From Granulosicoccus sp045110515 (GTDB lineage Bacteria > Pseudomonadota > Gammaproteobacteria > Granulosicoccales > Granulosicoccaceae): a stretch of DNA of 64,000 nt. The stretch spans positions 1-64,000 of the forward strand of contig JBGCGD010000032.1 of NCBI GenBank assembly GCA_045110515.1, written 5' to 3'. Positions 34,938 to 42,147 of the stretch are shown here, piece by piece. The stretch's first letter is position 1; each line of letters opens with the position of its first letter. The translations under genes and the position numbers were made by a program. A model generated the notes under the pieces. It was not told the DNA's origin, did no database searches, and was given only the letters and a program-made list of their open reading frames with translations.

Positions 34938-35204
34938 TCATCGCTGTTTATATTGAGTCGGGCAATAAGCGCGTGTAATGCCCTCTGCCCGTTTGGCTAC
35001 ATGCTTTGTGGATCGACTGGTAACGCGTTTACGCCATAATCGAAACGAGCCACTTTTAAGATGCTTGCGCATGATCGCTATCACTTGTTTTTCACTAACT
35101 CCATGGCTAGATTCAATGGCATCAAACGGTGTGCGATCTTCCCACGCCATCTCGATAATGCGCGAAAGCTCAGATTCAGAAAAATCAGGTGTTGCCTTAC
35201 TCAC
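34938..35204 (-). CDS. DUF2805 / TIGR03643 small protein
   Basis: An 88-residue basic protein with FSESELSRIIEMAWEDRTPF, VSEKQVIAIMRKHLKSGSFR and LWRKRVTSRSTKH. This matches the short family TIGR03643 (DUF2805) known from many marine bacteria; the helical N-terminus resembles a DNA-binding helix-turn-helix. The GTG start overlaps the murI stop by four bases. It is sandwiched between murI and the amidase gene in one operon. Function unknown. Confidence 0.82.
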   Translation of the reverse strand: MSKATPDFSESELSRIIEMAWEDRTPFDAIESSHGVSEKQVIAIMRKHLKSGSFRLWRKRVTSRSTKHVAKRAEGITRAYCPTQYKQR

Positions 35205-36043
35205 TGGGCACTCCGCACATCGAGGGTTGTTTCGGGAAAGGCTAACGTTTCAAGAGTCAGGCCCAAACCGGATAATAATCGTTCGGTCGAAATGCTGGGT
35301 GATACAGAGGTCATAATTGCAACGTCATGTTGCATGGTTTCTGCACTTCCATAGTCCGAGACTGTGTGGCCCTGCACCCTATGAAGTTCTCTGAGCGCCT
35401 GTCTAGCGACAGCTTCTGCCGGATCCAGCCAGTCTACCGGCCAGGGCGCTAATTTCCTCATTTCATTAACGAGAAAAGGATAGTGTGTACAACCCAACGT
35501 GATGATATCGGTGCGCTTTCCATCCTCTTCTACAAAACACGGAGAAATTTCCTCGTGCAAAACATTGGTATCTACGGCTTCACCCTGCAAGTGCTCTTCC
35601 GCCAAGCGAGCTAATTTTGTCGCACCCACCAAATTCACTCTCACACCCGAGGCGTAGCGCTCAATCAGTTCCAAGGTATATCGACGCTTTACCGTTCCAG
35701 GTGTCGCTAACACAGAGATCATGCCCGAAGCTGTTCGCTCTGATGCAGGCTTTATTGCAGGCACAATTCCAACGAACGGAATACTAAAGCGTTGACGCAA
35801 CGCCGGCATTATCATTGTGGAGGCTGTGTTACAGGCAATGATTGCCAATTGCGGATTGAACCTCTCTATCAAGGTATCAAATAGTCCTGTAATACGTGTC
35901 GTCAGTGCTTCTTCGTCCCATTCCCCATAGGGAAACCCGGCGTCATCACCGACGTAGACGAAAGACTGTTCGGGAATCAGCATGCGCGCTTCGCGCAAGA
36001 CTGACAACCCGCCTACACCTGAATCAAATACGAGTATGGTCAT
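35201..36043 (-). CDS. murI: Glutamate racemase
   Basis: The 280-residue enzyme makes D-glutamate for peptidoglycan. FDSGVGGLSVLRE at the N-terminus, FVYVGDDAGFPYG, Cys71 in IIACNTAST and a second Cys in ITLGCTHYPFL form the two catalytic cysteines. The GTGA overlap with the next gene couples them. It begins the operon murI, DUF2805, amidase. Beside AmpG and the recycling enzymes it could also handle D-glutamate balance. Confidence 0.96.
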   Translation of the reverse strand: MTILVFDSGVGGLSVLREARMLIPEQSFVYVGDDAGFPYGEWDEEALTTRITGLFDTLIERFNPQLAIIACNTASTMIMPALRQRFSIPFVGIVPAIKPASERTASGMISVLATPGTVKRRYTLELIERYASGVRVNLVGATKLARLAEEHLQGEAVDTNVLHEEISPCFVEEDGKRTDIITLGCTHYPFLVNEMRKLAPWPVDWLDPAEAVARQALRELHRVQGHTVSDYGSAETMQHDVAIMTSVSPSISTERLLSGLGLTLETLAFPETTLDVRSAQ

Positions 36044-36199
36044 CTTTATCGCTTTTGGCGAGATTGAACTAGCCGGTAGGATAACGTGCTTTTAGTATGG
36101 AATCTTATCCTTCGGTAAAACCGCAACTCCTCAAAAATAACGACCCAACACGCTATTTTTTTAAAGCCATGTTCGTAGTGCTGTGGTCCGACCCTTGAT

Positions 36200-37231
36200 T
36201 TAACCGCCGATGAAGGACATCTCCACTTTGGGACGGATGACGGAGACATGGGTTCGGGTTTCGGAGTAACGGTCGCCTCTAACTGACCAGAGCTTGGATA
36301 TGGCATCACGAACGGCATTGGCATCACCACTCCGCAGCACTGATCTCATGTCATGCCCACTGGATGCGAACAGACAGGTATAAATGCTTCCAGTCGCGCT
36401 AAGCCGTGCCCTACTGCAATCACCACAAAAAGGATCAGACACTGATGAAATAATACCGATCTCCCCGCCACCGTCTAAGTATTCCCATCGCTTAGCAACT
36501 TCACCGCGATAGTTCGCTTTAGCCGGAGCAATGGGCATTTCAGCATTGATCAGATCTGCGATTTCCTGACTTGTAGTCACATGCGAAAGATCCCAAGCAT
36601 TGCTGTTTCCAACGTCCATAAACTCTATAAAGCGCAGTATTTGTCCAGTACCGTGGAAGAATCTAGCCATCGGCAAAATAGAGTGATCATTCAGTCCTTT
36701 CTTAACCACCATATTGACTTTTACAGAGTCGAACTTTGCGTCTGCCGCATGCTGAATACCATCGAGTACCGTTTGTACCGTGACATCAACATCATTGACC
36801 CGCATAAAGGTCTCGTCATCCATTGCATCTAAACTGACATTCAATCGTTGCAAGCCGGCATCACGTAAGCTTCGAGCCCTATCGCGTGTTAGCAATGATG
36901 CGTTAGTGGTCATACTGACATCTGTAATGCCAGCGACGTTTCGAATTTTTGAAATGAGCTGTTCGAGATCTCTACGAACCAGAGGCTCGCCTCCAGTTAA
37001 ACGAATTTTGGTGACACCAAGTTCGGCAGAGGCCTGAACCATTCGTTCAATTTCTTCGAAGGTCAACAACTCGGATTTTGGTAAAAACTTATAGTCTTTG
37101 TTAAAGACAGTTTTCGGCATGCAATACACGCAGCGAAAATTGCAGCGATCAGTTACCGAGACACGCAAATCCCTAAGCGGTCTATCGAAACGGTCACTCG
37201 CAGGCGTAACGGCCTTTTTCACATCAGTCAT
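36200..37231 (-). CDS. moaA: GTP 3',8-cyclase MoaA (molybdopterin synthesis)
   Basis: The radical-SAM enzyme performs the first step of molybdopterin synthesis. The SAM cluster is held by Cys30, Cys34 and Cys37 (VTDRCNFRCVYCMP). The C-terminal second cluster is FCGDCSRARLSATGSIYTC with the CX2CX13C spacing, and it ends with the usual two-glycine terminus (MSFIGG). ATG 37231 is chosen because the longer frame overlaps the upstream gene by 80 bases. It lies 19 bases after the 98-residue protein gene, as the last gene of the aldehyde oxidoreductase operon. Confidence 0.95.
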   Translation of the reverse strand: MTDVKKAVTPASDRFDRPLRDLRVSVTDRCNFRCVYCMPKTVFNKDYKFLPKSELLTFEEIERMVQASAELGVTKIRLTGGEPLVRRDLEQLISKIRNVAGITDVSMTTNASLLTRDRARSLRDAGLQRLNVSLDAMDDETFMRVNDVDVTVQTVLDGIQHAADAKFDSVKVNMVVKKGLNDHSILPMARFFHGTGQILRFIEFMDVGNSNAWDLSHVTTSQEIADLINAEMPIAPAKANYRGEVAKRWEYLDGGGEIGIISSVSDPFCGDCSRARLSATGSIYTCLFASSGHDMRSVLRSGDANAVRDAISKLWSVRGDRYSETRTHVSVIRPKVEMSFIGG

Positions 37232-37250
37232 AGTCTGTTGGGTGCGGACA

Positions 37251-37547
37251 CTAGCCACCCCCTCGTTGGAAGTGCAAATCAAAATGTGTTTTAAATGCGA
37301 ACTGCTGCTCTTCAGCCACGTTGTTAAACTCAAACGAAACTTCTGAATAAGGCAGACGAAGCAAGGCTATACGTCGTTCTTGAGCAGGCCCCAAGGTAAT
37401 CTTTAAAGTGCCGTCGTGAATTGTTGCGTTGACGACATCGCCGTCTACATCATAACGATGCTCGCCCATTGCCTTGGGTAGCAGGCGCCAGAAATCATCA
37501 TGCGTCAAACCCATCTCTCGACTGTAAGCAATCTGCGGAAAACTCAT
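37251..37547 (-). CDS. Small protein ending in Gly-Gly-Gly, in aldehyde oxidoreductase operon
   Basis: A 98-residue cytoplasmic protein, family not recognised. The middle part VDGDVVNATIHDGTLKITLG and the C-terminal half look like alternating beta strands. It starts with ATG five bases after the moaD stop and ends HFQRGGG. A Gly-Gly terminus is the hallmark of ubiquitin-like sulfur carriers, yet MoaD itself lies next to it. Whether the tail is functional is open. The position between moaD and moaA suggests a role in cofactor or enzyme maturation. Confidence 0.75.
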   Translation of the reverse strand: MSFPQIAYSREMGLTHDDFWRLLPKAMGEHRYDVDGDVVNATIHDGTLKITLGPAQERRIALLRLPYSEVSFEFNNVAEEQQFAFKTHFDLHFQRGGG

Positions 37548-37552
37548 ACTAA

Positions 37553-37807
37553 CTACCCACCCGCGACCGGCGGCCAGATGGCTAATACATCGTTCTCTTT
37601 GAGAACGTTCCTGTCATCACGATCCGCATCGCAGTGAAAAATTCCGTTAACCAAAACAAGGTGGGCTAAGTCTCGAGGCACGCGATACTGATCAATAATA
37701 TCGTTGAGAGATGCATCGTCGGCGACCTCAATTTCAATCGCGTTTTTCACAGCGCCTGCGGGTAGCAGGTCTTGCAGCGTCGCAAAGAGTTTGAAGGTGA
37801 TTTTCAT
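37553..37807 (-). CDS. moaD: MoaD/ThiS-family sulfur carrier protein
   Basis: The 84-residue beta-grasp protein begins KITFKLFATLQDLLPAGA and ends IWPPVAGG, the di-glycine that is activated as thiocarboxylate to supply sulfur to molybdopterin. VPRDLAHLVLVNGIFHCD fits the MoaD fold. It follows the FAD-subunit gene by 30 bases and precedes the 98-residue gene by five, so it is part of the oxidoreductase operon. Operons for tungsten aldehyde oxidoreductases often carry their own MoaD-like gene. Confidence 0.92.
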   Translation of the reverse strand: MKITFKLFATLQDLLPAGAVKNAIEIEVADDASLNDIIDQYRVPRDLAHLVLVNGIFHCDADRDDRNVLKENDVLAIWPPVAGG

Positions 37808-37837
37808 GGGTTAAGTGTTAGAAATCACTCTAATGGA

Positions 37838-39103
37838 CTAATTAACGTGTTGTTGCTGCGCACTGGCTAAATAAGCCTCAGAAATACGGTTGGGCTCCTT
37901 GAGCAATTTGTCTTTCCATTCGCCTAGGTTTGCCCCCGTCTGAATCAATCCACGCATAACCCCGACGTGCTGAGTCATACCCAGACTGCTAGCACCCACG
38001 AGAACATCATCTTTAAACTGCAAGTTCAGATACTTGAAATTCTCCACATCTGACATCTCGCCTTCTTCTCCACCCTCGACACCCATCCACATGCCAAACG
38101 AGGTTGAAATCAGGCCAACCGTATCGAGCACATTCATGTTTAGGTTACCCGGATGCGGGGTCTTATGTCCGTGAACCATGTTCTGCGCTGCCAACTTGCC
38201 ATGTTCCACCGCGGTTGGCTGAATAGCCTGCACGTAATACTCACCTGTCGACAAATCACGCCCCTGAGCGACATCACCAGCAGCATAAACATCAGCAGCA
38301 CTTGTCTGCATAAAATCGTCAACAACGACACCCATATCGACTTCAATACCACTGCCATCTAAAAAGGCCGTGTTCGATCGTACACCTGTCGCGCAAATGA
38401 CCACATCAGCTGGCAATGTTTCACCACCTTCTGTTTTAACGCTCAGCGGGTCCGCTGCTGTACCTTGTGCGATTTCAGAGACCTTTGTCGATGTGAGAAC
38501 CTTGATGCCCTTAGACACACACCAGTCTTTAATCATGGTGCCCATGACTTCGTTGGTCATTCGAGAAACCATTCGGTTCTCCATTTCAATGACCGTTAAA
38601 TCCACCCCTCTTGCGGCCAAGGCCTCAAGAATAATGCAGCCGATAAAACCTGCCCCCATTAATATGACTTTAGAACCTGCCTTTGTTCCAGCGACAATTT
38701 CGTGCGCATCCTGCAAAGACCAGCAGTTATGCACACCCTCAGAATCAATACCCGGTATGGGCGGGCGCGTCGCTGTTGCACCTGTCGCGACGAGCAGTTT
38801 GTCATAACCCAGGGTCTCTCCACCTAAAAGCGTAATAGTCTTTGATTGAGTATCTAAGGAGCTGGCACACCCTTGCTTTACCGTGATTCCCAGAGACTCA
38901 AAGTGCTTTCCATTTTTGCGAAGGTAGGTTCCCTCGGCAGTGATATTGCCAACCAAGTAATAGGGCAGCGCCATGCGTGAATAAGGCGGGACATCTTCTG
39001 CAACAAGCAGAGTCACTTGTCCGCTAGGGTCGAATTTACGCAGATGTTCCGCTGCATTTACTCCCGCAGGACCCGCACCAATAATCACGTAATGCATAGC
39101 CAT
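37838..39103 (-). CDS. aorC: FAD/NAD-dependent oxidoreductase subunit, AorC-like
   Basis: The 421-residue flavoprotein has YVIIGAGPAGVNAAEHLRKF (FAD), ILMGAGFIGCIILEALAARG (NAD) and YAAGDVAQGRD at the FAD C-terminal site, as in the rubredoxin reductase / nitrite reductase group. Directly after the ferredoxin and tungsten-enzyme genes it matches the third subunit of AorABC of Aromatoleum, which exchanges electrons with NAD. It lies 181 bases from aorB, with a hairpin in the gap, so its level could be lower than that of aorB. Confidence 0.88.
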   Translation of the reverse strand: MAMHYVIIGAGPAGVNAAEHLRKFDPSGQVTLLVAEDVPPYSRMALPYYLVGNITAEGTYLRKNGKHFESLGITVKQGCASSLDTQSKTITLLGGETLGYDKLLVATGATATRPPIPGIDSEGVHNCWSLQDAHEIVAGTKAGSKVILMGAGFIGCIILEALAARGVDLTVIEMENRMVSRMTNEVMGTMIKDWCVSKGIKVLTSTKVSEIAQGTAADPLSVKTEGGETLPADVVICATGVRSNTAFLDGSGIEVDMGVVVDDFMQTSAADVYAAGDVAQGRDLSTGEYYVQAIQPTAVEHGKLAAQNMVHGHKTPHPGNLNMNVLDTVGLISTSFGMWMGVEGGEEGEMSDVENFKYLNLQFKDDVLVGASSLGMTQHVGVMRGLIQTGANLGEWKDKLLKEPNRISEAYLASAQQQHVN

Positions 39104-39190
39104 ATCCTAAATACGTTGTTATTAACCTTATGGTCCAGTGCCAACCTTTGCGCGCACAAGATCCAGATTGTCGAACCTTAAAGACAACTC

Positions 39191-39211
39191 GGGCGCAGTC
39201 CAGCTGCGCCC
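39191..39211 (-). terminator. Hairpin between aorB-like and aorC-like genes (possible attenuator)
   Basis: Perfect eight-base arms GGGCGCAG (39191-39198) and CTGCGCCC (39204-39211) around a five-base loop. On the minus strand it is followed by GAGTTGTCTTT, so only weakly T-rich. It lies 74 bases past the aorB stop and may lower expression of the downstream genes. Confidence 0.5.
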
Positions 39212-39284
39212 AAGGTCCATCATAATCAAGTCTAAAACGTAAGTCTGCGCCAATTAAAAAACGACAGACCCTGGCAAAGACTCG

Positions 39285-41141
39285 CTAGCTGGGCAGAGCC
39301 CACTTCTGACGAGTTTCGTCCGTCATTGAGCCATCTGCTGAATAGCCTCGCAGTTGGTAGTACTCCGGTAGCATTTGATCCAGCTCGCTGACTTTTCCTT
39401 TAGCAGGACCTGAGTTTGCGCCTTCTGACAAAAGACGCTTAGGCAGCGTGTCATCGGCACCGGTAATACCCGCTTTCTGGTTGAAATCTTTCTCAAGGTT
39501 CCAGATTCGCTCACCCACCTCCATCATTCGCTCAGTGGACCAGTCACCTTCGCAAGCCGCATCTACCTGAGGGGCGATATCGTCCATCGTCCAAGCAAAT
39601 GTGGTGAAAACACAAAGACCCGCCGAATCAACAGCCGCTGTCGCGTCCTGGAAAGCCTTAACCAGACCCGCCTTGCCATCAGACTCCAAAGGATCTGTCT
39701 TCTCAGGAATGCCGAGGATTTCAGACGCAACCGTGTAGCCTCGCAGGTGACAAGCACCTCGATTAGCGGTCGCATACGCCAATCCCATACCTTGAATACC
39801 CCGCGGGTCGTAGGCCGGGAACTCCTGACCTTTAACGGTCATGGACAACTCAGGCTTACCGTATTTTTCGCACAGACGCTTAGAGCCTAAGCCGAGATCT
39901 GCTCCAAAACCTTCGCCTTTCGCTGTCATTTCAGCAGCCCAGCACAAGGCTTCCGCAGAACCAAATTTAAGCTCCATACCGCCCGTGTGCTCGGTGGTAA
40001 TCGCACCTGTTTCAAACAGCTCCATGGCCGCAGCCACCGTTGAGCCGAGTGAAATGGGATCCATACCGTCCTCATTACACAGGAAGTTGACGTAAGTCAG
40101 AGCGTCAATATCATCGACACCGGTGTCAGGACCCAGAGCCCACGCTGCTTCGTACTCCAGTCCACCGGAATTGATCCAGTACTCAGGCTTATCCTTTACA
40201 GAAAAATGAGTTCGGTCGATGGTAGAGATTCGACCACAGGCAATGGTGCAGGAGTAGCAAGCGCCATTGGTTGTCAGGTTAGGCTTACCATCTGACTTGC
40301 GAGGCTCGTGCATGGCTTCGCCACCCACATTATTAGCACCTTCAAACTGGGTTTCACTCATGTTGCGGGTTGGCAGAGCACCGACCTCGTTGATGACATT
40401 CATCAACACCTGGGTGCCATAAGCTGGCAGGCCTTGACCGGTAACCGCATTTTCAGCCAGCACCTTTTTGCCGTCCTTAACCGTTTGCATGAATCGCTGA
40501 GGATCATCAATACCACCCAAACCCTTAGTGCCGCGGCAAACAACCGCTTTAAGGTTTTTGGACGCCATGACCGTTCCCACCCCAGAACGACCCGCAGCGC
40601 GGTGTAAGTCATTAACGACCGCTGCATAAAGATTGCCCTCTTCGGCCGAACGCCCAACACACGCAATGCGTATTTGTGGGTCTTGATGCTTTTGACGCAG
40701 AGCGTGATCTGTAGCCCAGCAAGATTGCCCCCAGAGGTCGTCGGCCGGCATTAGCTTAGCAACATCATCTTCAATGTTCAGGTACACGGGACTGGCCGCT
40801 TTTCCTTCGAAAATGATCATGTCCCAGCCTGCAAACTTAAGCTCGGCACCGAAAAAACCACCGGAATTAGAACAGGCTACCGTTCCAGTTAGGGGGCTTT
40901 TGCACACGACCGAATAGCGACCACCAGTTGAGGCAATCGTGCCGGTGAGTGGCCCGGTGGTCATGATGAACTTGTTATCTGGGCCCAAGGCGTCACACTG
41001 TGGGTCGATTTCGTCAACCAAATAGCGAGTTGCCAGGCCACGCTGGCCGAGGTACTCATTCGCCCATTCCATATTCAGCGCTTCTTCAGCGACAGTTCCG
41101 CGCGTCAGATTGACACGCAGTAATTTTCTAGTCCAACTCAT
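39285..41141 (-). CDS. aorB: Aldehyde:ferredoxin oxidoreductase, tungsten-cofactor subunit (AorB-like)
   Basis: The 618-residue enzyme oxidises aldehydes to acids, or reduces acids in reverse, at a bis-pterin tungsten centre. The N-terminal RVNLTRGTVAEEAL, TTGPLTGTIASTGGRYSVV and CSNSGGFFGAELKFAG blocks, NDLHRAAGRSGVGTVMASKN, and DPRGIQGMGLAYATANRGAC (ending at Cys464, followed by His465) are family hallmarks. The [4Fe-4S] ligands would be Cys295, Cys298, Cys302 and Cys510. The N-terminal ferredoxin gene lies 12 bases upstream. Length matches the mesophilic AorB type. Molybdenum instead of tungsten cannot be excluded. Confidence 0.94.
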   Translation of the reverse strand: MSWTRKLLRVNLTRGTVAEEALNMEWANEYLGQRGLATRYLVDEIDPQCDALGPDNKFIMTTGPLTGTIASTGGRYSVVCKSPLTGTVACSNSGGFFGAELKFAGWDMIIFEGKAASPVYLNIEDDVAKLMPADDLWGQSCWATDHALRQKHQDPQIRIACVGRSAEEGNLYAAVVNDLHRAAGRSGVGTVMASKNLKAVVCRGTKGLGGIDDPQRFMQTVKDGKKVLAENAVTGQGLPAYGTQVLMNVINEVGALPTRNMSETQFEGANNVGGEAMHEPRKSDGKPNLTTNGACYSCTIACGRISTIDRTHFSVKDKPEYWINSGGLEYEAAWALGPDTGVDDIDALTYVNFLCNEDGMDPISLGSTVAAAMELFETGAITTEHTGGMELKFGSAEALCWAAEMTAKGEGFGADLGLGSKRLCEKYGKPELSMTVKGQEFPAYDPRGIQGMGLAYATANRGACHLRGYTVASEILGIPEKTDPLESDGKAGLVKAFQDATAAVDSAGLCVFTTFAWTMDDIAPQVDAACEGDWSTERMMEVGERIWNLEKDFNQKAGITGADDTLPKRLLSEGANSGPAKGKVSELDQMLPEYYQLRGYSADGSMTDETRQKWALPS

Positions 41142-41153
41142 AATTTGTCTCCT

Positions 41154-41627
41154 TTATGCGCCAGCCGCGTTATCGGTCTTGGCAGCCCAGGCTCGCATTT
41201 TATCCAGGCCCGTTGCGTTGGCATCGATATAGGTAATGGCTTGAGTCGGGCAAGCCTCGGCACACTCGGGATCTCCCCCACAGAGGTCACATTTGACGAC
41301 TTTGCCGGTATCTGTGTTGTAGTTGATGGTGCCGAACGGGCAAGCAATTGTGCAAACCTTACAACCCACGCAAACATCAGTGAGGACGTCTTTAGATCCA
41401 TTTGCCGGGTTGAGCACTATGGCGTCTACCGGGCATGCCTGCATGCACCAGGCTTCATCACACTGAGTACAGGTGTATGGCACAAAACGTCCTTCGTCAT
41501 GGAAAGTAAAGACCTTAATCCTTGATTTAGACGGATTTACCATGCCTTCGTTGACCAGCGAGCACGCTGATTCACACTGCAAACATCCGGTGCATTTGCC
41601 CGGATCTATGTGCAGGGATTTCTGCAT
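41154..41627 (-). CDS. aorA: Polyferredoxin subunit of aldehyde oxidoreductase (AorA-like)
   Basis: About 157 residues from ATG 41627, which has an AGGAG Shine-Dalgarno; the frame open further upstream is not used. Four cysteine-rich blocks are present: CTGCLQCESAC, CTQCDEAWCMQACP, CVGCKVCTIACP and CDLCGGDPECAEACP, enough for four [4Fe-4S] clusters. It resembles the DmsB/HycB type of electron-transfer subunit and AorA. It should carry electrons between the tungsten subunit encoded 12 bases later and the FAD subunit. Confidence 0.93.
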   Translation of the reverse strand: MQKSLHIDPGKCTGCLQCESACSLVNEGMVNPSKSRIKVFTFHDEGRFVPYTCTQCDEAWCMQACPVDAIVLNPANGSKDVLTDVCVGCKVCTIACPFGTINYNTDTGKVVKCDLCGGDPECAEACPTQAITYIDANATGLDKMRAWAAKTDNAAGA

Positions 41628-41817
41628 TCGTCTCTCTCCTCTAGTAATTGAGTGGTGGGTGAAGTAGCCCAACATGCTAATAGTGGCCGAGTAGAGTTGG
41701 CCGAGCTACAGGCAATGTGTACCATTTCGTCATCTAGTCTGTGACATACAGTATGAAATGTAGACTTCAAATGCAAATGAATCTGCTTGCCGAGGTGCCC
41801 GCCGGACCCTATTAAAT
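41628..41817. other. Upstream region of the aldehyde oxidoreductase operon
   Basis: The operon promoter should be here. I see no clear Fnr box (TTGAT-N4-ATCAA) or other recognised site. A weak inverted pair CATTTC (41723-41728) / GAAATG (41755-41760) is the only symmetry and is too short to trust. Confidence 0.4.
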
Positions 41818-42032
41818 CCAGCCACAATTGTCCGCTGGGTCGCCAAATTTAGTCCTCTAATCACCCACACAGTGAGGAGACGGCATTACCAAAACGTGAC
41901 TCGAAGGCAGCCAAAGTCTTTTTAAACAAGCTCGAGCTAACTGCGGGCTGTACCCGCCGACCTCAGAACCAACTAGGTTTCAACCACTTACAACATCAAT
42001 GGGACTGCCTGCATTTAACGCAACAATCTTCT
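41818..42032 (+). repeat. Dispersed intergenic repeat, copy A
   Basis: This stretch can be aligned by eye with 60394-60615 over most of its length. Shared words in the same order include CCAGCCAC, GACCGCT/GTCCGCT with GGTCG, CGTGACTC, AAACAAGCTCGA, CAATGGGA and the block GCAACAAT with CTTCT at the end. Between them lie insertions and point changes. The best-conserved core is 41888-41962. No open frame is conserved, so this is a non-coding repeat or a decayed element rather than a gene. Confidence 0.65.
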
Positions 42033-42147
42033 CCCAAGAGCTATTTCTCTGCCGCGCCTGGAGCCAGAGTGGGCAAATTGGTTCCACACGACGCGCACTT
42101 TTCGTACACTAGCAAACACCCACCCTAATATGAGTCAGCCCTAGCCC

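Noticed and set aside
36200..37333. Longer moaA starting at 37333
   Set aside because: It would overlap the 98-residue gene by 83 bases and has a non-family N-terminus; ATG 37231 gives the normal MoaA start.
41723..41760. CATTTC / GAAATG inverted pair upstream of the aor operon
   Set aside because: Six-base arms 26 bases apart are expected by chance; no Fnr or other known consensus.
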